From CAIKMD01 sp035605975 (GTDB lineage: Bacteria; Pseudomonadota; Alphaproteobacteria; ATCC43930; CGMCC-115725), in assembly GCA_035605975.1 (NCBI GenBank), contig DATNGG010000175.1:1-13925 (forward strand): a stretch of DNA of 13,925 nt. Direction: 5' to 3'. The translations under genes were made by a program, and so were the position numbers. The stretch's first letter is position 1; each line of letters starts with the position of its first letter. Below the pieces are notes generated by a model, which worked only from the letters and a program-made list of their open reading frames with translations, did no database searches and was not told where the DNA came from. Positions 1-5,364 of the stretch are shown one piece after another.

Positions 1-425
1 TGCTGATAACGGATCGCAACAAAAGAGCCCAACGCCGTGCCTGCCATGCTGAGCGACCAAATCCAATAACCTGCCCCATATCCCGATATGGGATGGAGCG
101 ATCCGCTCTCGTCTATCTCAACGCTTTTACACAAAAGAAACGCGCTGCCGATTGCGAGCGCGAGAATCGCAAGGACGATCGACGAACGACTTTCCTTGCG
201 CAGCATCACCAGCCACGCTCCGATCAAGAGGGGATTTGCAAGCCACACGAGGTTCGCGGGCCACCAATAGAAGATACCCAACCATCCAAAGTCTAGAATA
301 CCAAAGCCGAAATACGCTTCGGAGCGATCACCAACATAGAAGCCCACGAGGAATAGGCTCAATAAAAAGAGCGACACACCTGGTAGAAGACTCGCGAGTC
401 TGCGCCGCCGGATGTGGGAAAGCAT
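1..425 (-). CDS. Partial small integral membrane protein, function unknown
   Basis: The reverse strand is open from an ATG at 425 to the left edge (141 codons, no stop), so the 3' end is missing. The translation begins MLSHIRRRRLASLLPG and has four likely membrane segments: about residues 11-33, 48-74, 85-102 and 121-137. The short linkers contain charged residues, and the second segment is rich in Trp and Tyr (IFYWWPANLVWLANP). A ribosome binding site AAGGAG (complement of 436-441) lies 10 bases before the ATG, which supports the start. By hand count the GC content is about 54%, well below the neighbouring genes, which fits recent acquisition or a weakly expressed accessory gene. I recognise no family. 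It is oriented like the downstream-lying 569-3368 unit but is separated from it by 143 bases that hold a palindromic repeat, so it is probably a separate transcript. Confidence 0.7.
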   Translation of the reverse strand, partial: MLSHIRRRRLASLLPGVSLFLLSLFLVGFYVGDRSEAYFGFGILDFGWLGIFYWWPANLVWLANPLLIGAWLVMLRKESRSSIVLAILALAIGSAFLLCKSVEIDESGSLHPISGYGAGYWIWSLSMAGTALGSFVAIRYQ

Positions 426-435
426 CAACGTGCTT

Positions 436-441
436 CTCCTT
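436..441 (-). promoter_or_regulatory. Ribosome binding site of the partial membrane protein gene
   Basis: The complement reads AAGGAG, 10 bases upstream of the ATG at 425. It shows that this truncated reading frame is a real gene and fixes its start. Confidence 0.55.
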
Positions 442-478
442 GCAGTGCCTGATTATCCCCCAAACCGCATAGGAAGTT

Positions 479-563
479 CGTCATCGCGAGTGGAGCGAAG
501 CGATCCAGAGCCGAGCGACAGTTCTGGATCGCCACGATCGCTGCGCGGTCTCGCGACGACGGT
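479..563. repeat. Imperfect palindromic intergenic repeat
   Basis: The left arm starts CGTCATCGCGAG and runs to GCGATCCAGA (479-510). The right arm, from TCTGGATCGC to CTCGCGACGACG (about 522-563), is its reverse complement with a few mismatches and a short insertion. The unit fills most of the gap between the stop of the DUF336 gene (569) and the start of the membrane protein gene (425). Arms built around GTCAT-GCGAG and GCGA-TCCAG resemble the short dispersed palindromes common between genes of alphaproteobacteria. As RNA it could fold into a long hairpin at the 3' end of the 569-3368 unit, so it may protect or end that transcript; that role is inferred. There is no T-run, so it is not a classical intrinsic terminator. 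Confidence 0.6.
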
Positions 564-568
564 GAAAA

Positions 569-967
569 CTACCCCAGCGCGTCGATGCCGGCTTTGGCGA
601 CTTGCTCGTCCTCATGCGATTGCACGCCCGAGACGCCGATAGCGCCGATGCATTCGCCCTGGACGATGATCGGCAGCCCGCCCTGGATCGGCAATATGTC
701 GGGGAAGTTGAGGAAGCCCGGCCGTTGCTTGGCGCGCTCCTCGGCCATCTTGCTCGGGCGGTCCATCATCGCCGCGGTGCGCGCCTTGCCGAGCGCCACG
801 GCCGCGGTGATCCGGCCCGCGCCCTCGACGCGTTCGAGGAGCCAGAGCGCGCCGGCATCGTCGGTGATGGCGATCGCGACCTTCCAATTGTTCTTGGCGG
901 CTTCGGCCTTGCAGGCGGCCATCATTTTGTGAGCGTCATCGGCGGTGATCGTCGGCTTGTTGCGCAT
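569..967 (-). CDS. GlcG/HbpS-like (DUF336) heme-binding family protein
   Basis: This 132-residue protein covers a single complete GlcG/HbpS (DUF336) domain. Near the N-terminus is ITADDAHKMMAACKAEA. The middle has AIAITDDAGALWLLERVEGA (31-50), then TAAVALGKARTAA. The C-terminal half holds the family signature P-I-Q-G-G-L-P-I (93-100) followed by IGAIGVSG (107-114) and EDEQVAKAG. Characterised relatives include heme-binding HbpS of Streptomyces and GlcG of the glycolate locus, but the role of most members is unknown. No signal peptide is visible, so it is probably cytoplasmic. The frame stays open far upstream into the UbiD gene, but the ATG at 967 is chosen because AGGAGG lies 6 bases before it. 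It is the last gene of the SDR-UbiD-DUF336 unit, 46 bases after UbiD. A role as small partner of the decarboxylase, or in heme or cofactor handling, is inference from position. Confidence 0.88.
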   Translation of the reverse strand: MRNKPTITADDAHKMMAACKAEAAKNNWKVAIAITDDAGALWLLERVEGAGRITAAVALGKARTAAMMDRPSKMAEERAKQRPGFLNFPDILPIQGGLPIIVQGECIGAIGVSGVQSHEDEQVAKAGIDALG

Positions 968-973
968 TGTTCT

Positions 974-979
974 CCTCCT
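974..979 (-). promoter_or_regulatory. Strong Shine-Dalgarno deciding the DUF336 start
   Basis: The complement reads AGGAGG, 6 bases before the ATG at 967. It lies in the 46-base gap after the UbiD stop and argues for the short 132-residue product rather than a much longer in-frame extension antisense-free of any domain. Confidence 0.65.
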
Positions 980-1013
980 CTTGCGTGATCGATCGTTGAG
1001 ACGCGGGCCGCGG

Positions 1014-2549
1014 TCACGCGCGCGGCGGCGCCAAGCTGTAGCGGCCATCCTCGAGCCGCGCGAGGCGGCCTTCGGCATAGAGCTTTTCGAGGATCGGCAA
1101 TATCTCGCGCCCATCGCGCGTGCCGAGTGCCGCCATGAGATCGAGATAGGTCGCGGGGCCCTCGGCCAGCGCAGCCTCGACCGAGCGGCGCGGGCGCTGC
1201 GGCAGGATTGGCGGCTCGGGCACGACGAAATCGAAGGACTGTCCGGCGCCGAACGGCTTGGTGCAGTCGAAGCCTGCCTTGGCGCCGGTGCGGCTGCCGG
1301 CGAGCGAGGGATCGAGCGGCACGGCGCGGAATCCCGAAGCGATGACGAGATCGCGGTCGGCTTGAAAGCGCGTCGCGAGCGCCCAATCGATCTGCTCGTC
1401 CGAGAACACGTCGACATCCTCGTCGACGACGATCACATGCTTCACATCGGCGGTCGAGCAGAAGACTGCGGCGATCGCGTTGCGCGGCTCGCCGGGATAG
1501 CGTTGCTTCAAAGAGAGACGCACATTGTACATGCCGCCCGAAGAGCCGGTGCAGCAGACCGCGACCGGCTCGCGGATCGCCTGGCGCAGCGCGGCCCACA
1601 CCGCGGCCTCGGTCTTGGCCGCGCCCAGCTGCGCCGTGTCGGTGCGGCCGACATACTTGCCGCCGATGGTGACGGTCTGGAACAGCGCGTCGCGCCGCCG
1701 CGTGATCGCCGTCAGGTGAAACACCGGATTGCGTTTCAGCATGCCGTAATAGCCGATGTATTCGCCGTAAGGGCCTTCGGGCTCGACCAGGCCGCGCGGA
1801 TCGAGATAGCCTTCGAGCACCAGCTCGGCATCGGCCGGAACGAACACATCGATCGTGCGGCATTTGACGACCGGCACCGGCGCGCCGCGCACGCCGCCAA
1901 TCACATGCAACTCGTCGAGCGGCGGCGTCACCGCAAGAGCGGCGAGAAAATCCGCCGGATGGCTGCCGACCGTATAGGCGACGGGGAGCTTCTCGCCCTT
2001 CGCCACCGCGCGCTGATAGATCGCACGCAGATCGGAGGGCGCGTTGAGATCGACTCCCGCGCTCTTGGTGCCGCGCAGCATCAGGCGCCGGCAGCCGATA
2101 TTGGTCAAGCCGCTCTCGGGATCGCGCGCGAAATCGATGCCCGCCGAAATATAAGGCGCGCCGTCCAGCGCATGCTGGAGATGGACGGGGAGCTTCGCGA
2201 GATCGGCGGCCTCGCCGGTGAGGACTTCCTCCTGCACCGGCGCTTCGGCTTGCGGGATCTCGATCGGCGCCAAAGGATGGTCGATGCCGCGGCGCAGCCT
2301 TTCGGGAAAGCCTTGCTCGTCGGTGCCGAGTGCCAAGGCGAGGCGCTTCCGCGATCCCATGACATTGCCGATGAGCTCGGCGCGCTCGGAGCCGGCGGCG
2401 CGGAACCACACCGCCTTCTGATTGCCGTCGAGCACGCCGCCAAGATCGATCGGATCGATCGATTCGGCGCGAACCTCGCACTCGCCCGCCTCGACCAAGC
2501 TCTCGGCGAAGCGGCGCAGGCGGAAGCTCTCGGTATCGATGCGGTTCAC
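1014..2549 (-). CDS. UbiD-family prenylated-FMN decarboxylase with winged-helix-like tail
   Basis: This 511-residue protein belongs to the UbiD family, which carries out reversible decarboxylation of aromatic or alpha,beta-unsaturated acids with prenylated FMN and a metal plus potassium. Residues that fit the Fdc1/UbiD active site by pattern are N150 and R155 (LTNIGCRRLM), E213 (DELHVIGGVRG, metal ligand), and E258 and E263 (PEGPYGEYIGYY, acid residues). The family core ends near 450. Residues about 455-508 (SVEAALAEGPATYLDLM to LARLEDGRYSL) look like a small winged helix. The region that usually carries a His ligand (Fdc1 H191) reads DLNAPSDLRAIY, so that residue is absent or moved. The start is GTG with AAAGGA 10 bases upstream. 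It sits 36 bases after the SDR gene and 46 before DUF336. It is unlikely to be the ubiquinone-pathway UbiD given its divergent sequence and partners; the substrate is unknown. Confidence 0.9.
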   Translation of the reverse strand: MNRIDTESFRLRRFAESLVEAGECEVRAESIDPIDLGGVLDGNQKAVWFRAAGSERAELIGNVMGSRKRLALALGTDEQGFPERLRRGIDHPLAPIEIPQAEAPVQEEVLTGEAADLAKLPVHLQHALDGAPYISAGIDFARDPESGLTNIGCRRLMLRGTKSAGVDLNAPSDLRAIYQRAVAKGEKLPVAYTVGSHPADFLAALAVTPPLDELHVIGGVRGAPVPVVKCRTIDVFVPADAELVLEGYLDPRGLVEPEGPYGEYIGYYGMLKRNPVFHLTAITRRRDALFQTVTIGGKYVGRTDTAQLGAAKTEAAVWAALRQAIREPVAVCCTGSSGGMYNVRLSLKQRYPGEPRNAIAAVFCSTADVKHVIVVDEDVDVFSDEQIDWALATRFQADRDLVIASGFRAVPLDPSLAGSRTGAKAGFDCTKPFGAGQSFDFVVPEPPILPQRPRRSVEAALAEGPATYLDLMAALGTRDGREILPILEKLYAEGRLARLEDGRYSLAPPRA

Positions 2550-2585
2550 GTCTCTCTCATCCTTTCCGCGTCTGAGAGTCGGAGT

Positions 2586-3368
2586 TTAGAGCATCTCGAT
2601 CTCGCCGCCGTCCATGATGATGGTTGCCCCATGCAACCATCTTCCGCGCGGCGACAGGATGAAGGCGGCGAGCGCGGCGACATCGCCCGGAAGGCCGAGC
2701 CGCGGCACGTTGAGCTCGCGGCGATAAGCCTCGATCTGGGCCGCCATGTCGAGACCCGATTTCTCCATGCGCGCTTTCATCTGCCGGCGCATCCGGTCAG
2801 TGTCGACGTGCCCGGGATGGACGGTGTTGACCTGGATGCCATCGCGCTTGCCGATATCGGCGAGCGCCTTGTGAAAGGCGGCGACGCTGGCATTGACCGA
2901 GCTGCCGATGGTGAAATCCGCCGTGGGCTTGGCCGCGCCATTGCCGCCGATCGCGAGGATGGCGCCGCCGGCGGCTTTGAGCAGCGGCCAGGCGGCACGC
3001 ACGAGGCGCATATGCGCGAAGAATTTGAGCGCGAAGCCGTCCTGCCAATCCGCGTCGCTTAGAGTGAGGAAATCGCCGCGCTTGGTGGCGCCGGCATTGT
3101 TGACGAGAATATCGAGCCGGCCGAAATCGCGTTTGACCGCTTCAACCAGCGCGGCCGGCGCGGTCTCCTCGCGCAATTCCGCCAGGTGGGTGTCGCATTT
3201 ACCGCCAAGGGCGGCAATGGCGCGCGCGCTCTCCTCGAGCGCCGCCGCGTCCCGGCCGGTCAGCATGATGCCGCAGCCTTCCGCCGCCAGGGCCTCGGCG
3301 ATCGCGCGGCCGATGCCGCGGCTCGATCCCGTAATGAGTGCGACCTTGCCTTCGAGCCCAAGCTTCAT
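2586..3368 (-). CDS. Short-chain dehydrogenase/reductase-like protein lacking catalytic triad
   Basis: This 260-residue protein has the classical SDR length and fold. The dinucleotide motif TGSSRGIG is at 13-20, NNAG at 90-93, and VNTVHPGHVDT at 180-190; the C-terminus is MDGGEIEML. The catalytic positions are not canonical. Where SDRs have ISS, this has IGG (140-142). Where YxxxK is expected, aligning SVAAFHKALA to the usual helix gives G155 and N159, so Tyr and Lys are replaced. It probably binds NAD(P) or an acyl/aromatic ligand, but normal hydride-transfer chemistry is doubtful. The ATG at 3368 is chosen because GGGAGG (complement of 3376-3381) lies 7 bases upstream; an in-frame start at 3407 would add 13 unmatched residues. 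It is the first gene of the unit with UbiD (36-base gap). Perfect direct repeats at 3411-3444 lie just upstream. Confidence 0.88.
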   Translation of the reverse strand: MKLGLEGKVALITGSSRGIGRAIAEALAAEGCGIMLTGRDAAALEESARAIAALGGKCDTHLAELREETAPAALVEAVKRDFGRLDILVNNAGATKRGDFLTLSDADWQDGFALKFFAHMRLVRAAWPLLKAAGGAILAIGGNGAAKPTADFTIGSSVNASVAAFHKALADIGKRDGIQVNTVHPGHVDTDRMRRQMKARMEKSGLDMAAQIEAYRRELNVPRLGLPGDVAALAAFILSPRGRWLHGATIIMDGGEIEML

Positions 3369-3410
3369 CGATCCGCCTCCCGCCGGTCGGCCGCGACCAT
3401 AGCGCAAGGC

Positions 3411-3444
3411 TTGGCGCGCGATCTATGGCATTGGCGCGCGATCT
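3411..3444. repeat. Perfect 14-base direct repeat, 20-base period, possible operator
   Basis: TTGGCGCGCGATCT occurs at 3411-3424 and again, without a mismatch, at 3431-3444, separated by ATGGCA. The 20-base period places both copies on nearly the same face of the helix. The pair lies 43-76 bases before the SDR start on the minus strand, where a promoter for the SDR-UbiD-DUF336 unit should be. A regulator binding as two side-by-side units would produce such a layout; this role is inferred. I could not identify a convincing -35/-10 pair around it. Confidence 0.5.
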
Positions 3445-3502
3445 GGGGTAAGACCCTCGCCCCAGGAGGGCGGGGCAATCGCATATCGCTGGAAAGCGGC
3501 GG

Positions 3503-3638
3503 TGCGTCCTTCGACTGCTCCCCTTCGCTGCGCTCAGGGTCGCGCTCAGGATGAGGCGCTTTTCTTAATGCCATCAACCCTTTTTCCTCACCCTGAGCGG
3601 AGCGAAGCGTAGTCGAAGGGCGCAGGATGCACTTGCAG
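3503..3638. repeat. Composite inverted repeat, copy A
   Basis: The left arm (3503-3555) starts TGCGTCCTTCGACTGCTC and ends CGCTCAGGATGAGG. The right arm (3586-3627) starts CCTCACCCTGAGC and ends GTCGAAGGGCGCAGGAT; it is an imperfect reverse complement of the left. The 30-base spacer contains ATGCCATC and the unit seems to extend to TGCAGCGA at 3631-3638. The same parts in the same order occur at 12097-12233. It fills much of the 311-base divergent region between the SDR gene (starts 3368) and the DUF2066 gene (starts 3680). It looks like a REP/MITE-type dispersed element; no coding capacity is evident. Confidence 0.7.
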
Positions 3639-3661
3639 CGACGAGAGCCAATGCTCTTCGC

Positions 3662-3667
3662 AGGAGG
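3662..3667 (+). promoter_or_regulatory. Shine-Dalgarno for the DUF2066 GTG start
   Basis: AGGAGG lies 12 bases before the GTG at 3680. The other nearby GTG (3672) reads into a stop after three codons and no ATG is available before the signal peptide, so 3680 is the only workable start. Confidence 0.5.
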
Positions 3668-3679
3668 GCGGGTGCGGGC

Positions 3680-4819
3680 GTGACCAGAGGCAGGCTTTTC
3701 TTAAGCTTCGCCGCCGCGGCGTCGGCGGCTTTCCTCTCCTTCGCGGCCTTGGCGGCCGACGGGACCGATGTGTTCGCCGTGTCGGTGCCGGTCGATGCGA
3801 CCGCCGACAGCGCCAGCGCGGCGCGCGACGCCGCGCGGCTGGCGGGCGAGCGCAACGCCTATACCGCCTTGCTCGACCGGATCACCCTCGCTTCCGATCG
3901 CGGGAAACTGACGGCGCCGAGCGATTCCGACCTCAACAGCCTCATCCAAGGCTTCGAGGTCGCGAATGAGCGGCGCTCGACCGTGCGCTATCTCGCCGAT
4001 TACACCTTCCACTTCAACGCCGACGCGGTCGAGCAGCGGCTGCGCGCGGCCGGCGTGCCCTTCGCGGTTACCCCCTCGAAGCCGCTGATCGTTCTGGCGG
4101 TGCTCGAGACCGACAATGGCCCCGTCCTGTGGGACGATCCCAATCCGTGGCGCGACGCGTGGGGCGCCTCCAAGCCGCCGCAGGGCCTCGTGCCGCTCGT
4201 CATGCCGCTCGGCGAGATCGAGGATGTGTCGGCGATCGATGCCGCGGGCGCCGACAAGGGCGATGATGCGAAGCTTCAGGCGATTTCCGCCAATTACGGC
4301 CATGACGACGTGCTGGTGACGCGCGCGACGATCCGCGACGGGCGCACCGGCAAGACCGCGAGCATCAGCAGCACGCGCTTCGTTCCGGGCTCGCCGGGCG
4401 GCGAGCAGAGCTGGACCGGGACCTTCACCGCCAATGCCGGCGAGAGCGATCCGGATTTTCTCGCCCGCGCCGTCGCCGGCACCGCCGCGCAGGTCCAGGA
4501 CGCCTGGAAGCAGGCCAACATCATCAATTACCAGCAGACGGGTACGCTGACCGTCGCGGTGCCGACCGGCGATCTCAAGACATGGCTCGCCATTCGCGAC
4601 CGGCTTGCCGCGATCCCGGCGATCCAGCGCACCGAGATTCTCGCCATCGACCGCCAGCGCGCGCTCGTCTCGCTGCATTATGTCGGCGACGCCGCGCAAT
4701 TGAAGACCGCCCTAGCGCAGCGCAACCTCGACTTGAGCGGCGAGGATCCCAATTGGCTCCTGCGTCAGCGCGGCGCGCAGCAAAACGGCGCTGCGCCGGT
4801 CGCGACGCCGGCGCAATGA
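3680..4819 (+). CDS. DUF2066 domain-containing secreted or periplasmic protein
   Basis: The product has 379 residues and starts with GTG. Residues 1-25 form a clear Sec signal peptide: basic MTRGR, an Ala/Phe/Leu core, and a likely cut after FAALA. The mature part begins VFAVSVPVDATADSASAARDAAR, and the first third has the DUF2066 pattern: an N-terminal strand, then a long helix in which ARLAGERNAYTALLDRIT resembles the usual region, then LNSLIQGFEVANERRSTVRYLADYTFHFN. A second part follows from PLIVLAVLETDNGPVLWDDPNPW. No enzyme motif is visible and the molecular role of this family is not established. Its stop overlaps the start of the phosphatidyltransferase gene in ATGA, so the two are probably translationally coupled, suggesting an envelope-related job. 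Confidence in the family is good; none in function. Confidence 0.82.
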   Translation: MTRGRLFLSFAAAASAAFLSFAALAADGTDVFAVSVPVDATADSASAARDAARLAGERNAYTALLDRITLASDRGKLTAPSDSDLNSLIQGFEVANERRSTVRYLADYTFHFNADAVEQRLRAAGVPFAVTPSKPLIVLAVLETDNGPVLWDDPNPWRDAWGASKPPQGLVPLVMPLGEIEDVSAIDAAGADKGDDAKLQAISANYGHDDVLVTRATIRDGRTGKTASISSTRFVPGSPGGEQSWTGTFTANAGESDPDFLARAVAGTAAQVQDAWKQANIINYQQTGTLTVAVPTGDLKTWLAIRDRLAAIPAIQRTEILAIDRQRALVSLHYVGDAAQLKTALAQRNLDLSGEDPNWLLRQRGAQQNGAAPVATPAQ

Positions 4820-5364
4820 GCCTCGCCAATCTCGTCACGCTGGCGCGGCTCCTCGCCGTGCCCGTCGTGGTATGGCTTATCCTGTCGGAGAATTTCGCCG
4901 CGACCTTCTGGGTGTTCATCGCCGCGAGCGTCTCGGACGCCATCGATGGCTGGATCGCCAAGCGTTTCAATCAGCGCTCGGAGCTCGGCGCGCTGCTCGA
5001 TCCGATTGCCGACAAGACGCTGATCGTGACGCTGTTCGTCACCCTCGGCATCGCCGGGCACCTGCCGAATTGGCTGGTGATCATGGTGGTGTTCCGCGAC
5101 TTCCTCATCATCGGCGGCTTCCTGCTGGCGGTTGCGCTCGCGCAGACGATCAGCTGGCGCCCGCTGCTGGTCAGCAAGCTCAACACGACGCTGCAGCTCA
5201 TCCTCATCGCCGTCGCGCTCGCGCAATCCGCCTTCGGCTTCAACGGGGACGGCGCCGTGGCGGCGCTGACCTATCTCGTTGCCGCGACCACCATCCTGTC
5301 GGGCGGCGGCTATCTCGTGCGCTGGGGCCGCGTGTTGGCGACAGGAAGCGAAGCAAAGCCATGA
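4816..5364 (+). CDS. CDP-alcohol phosphatidyltransferase (PgsA/cardiolipin synthase-like)
   Basis: This 182-residue membrane enzyme contains the whole CDP-alcohol signature at 41-66: D41-x2-D44-G45-x2-A48-K49, G58, D62 and D66, with DPIADK at the end. The family usually has AR; here it is AK, followed by Arg. About six membrane segments are visible (near 5-23, 29-43, 68-84, 87-109, 122-138 and 148-168). Such enzymes transfer a phosphatidyl group from CDP-diacylglycerol to an alcohol. The DP-x-ADK form points to phosphatidylglycerophosphate synthase or to a CDP-DAG-dependent cardiolipin synthase; the sequence alone does not decide. Its ATG shares the ATGA overlap with the DUF2066 stop, and its own stop overlaps the next start in ATGA. 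The frame is open further upstream, but only within DUF2066 coding sequence, so the later ATG is preferred. Confidence 0.88.
   Translation: MSLANLVTLARLLAVPVVVWLILSENFAATFWVFIAASVSDAIDGWIAKRFNQRSELGALLDPIADKTLIVTLFVTLGIAGHLPNWLVIMVVFRDFLIIGGFLLAVALAQTISWRPLLVSKLNTTLQLILIAVALAQSAFGFNGDGAVAALTYLVAATTILSGGGYLVRWGRVLATGSEAKP

Noticed and set aside
569..1417. DUF336 protein extended to 282 residues
   Set aside because: The additional N-terminal part overlaps the UbiD C-terminal coding region in another frame, is Arg/Ser-rich, and lacks a domain. The strong AGGAGG before the ATG at 967 fits the short form.
1014..2549. Assigning the UbiD-family gene to ubiquinone biosynthesis
   Set aside because: The sequence differs from that branch around the active site, has an extra tail, and its neighbours are an SDR and DUF336, not ubi genes.
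945..3062. A 705-codon plus-strand frame across the UbiD and SDR genes
   Set aside because: It crosses two well-supported minus-strand genes and their gap, and its translation has shadow-type composition (Arg, Ala, Asp, His) with no recognisable motif.
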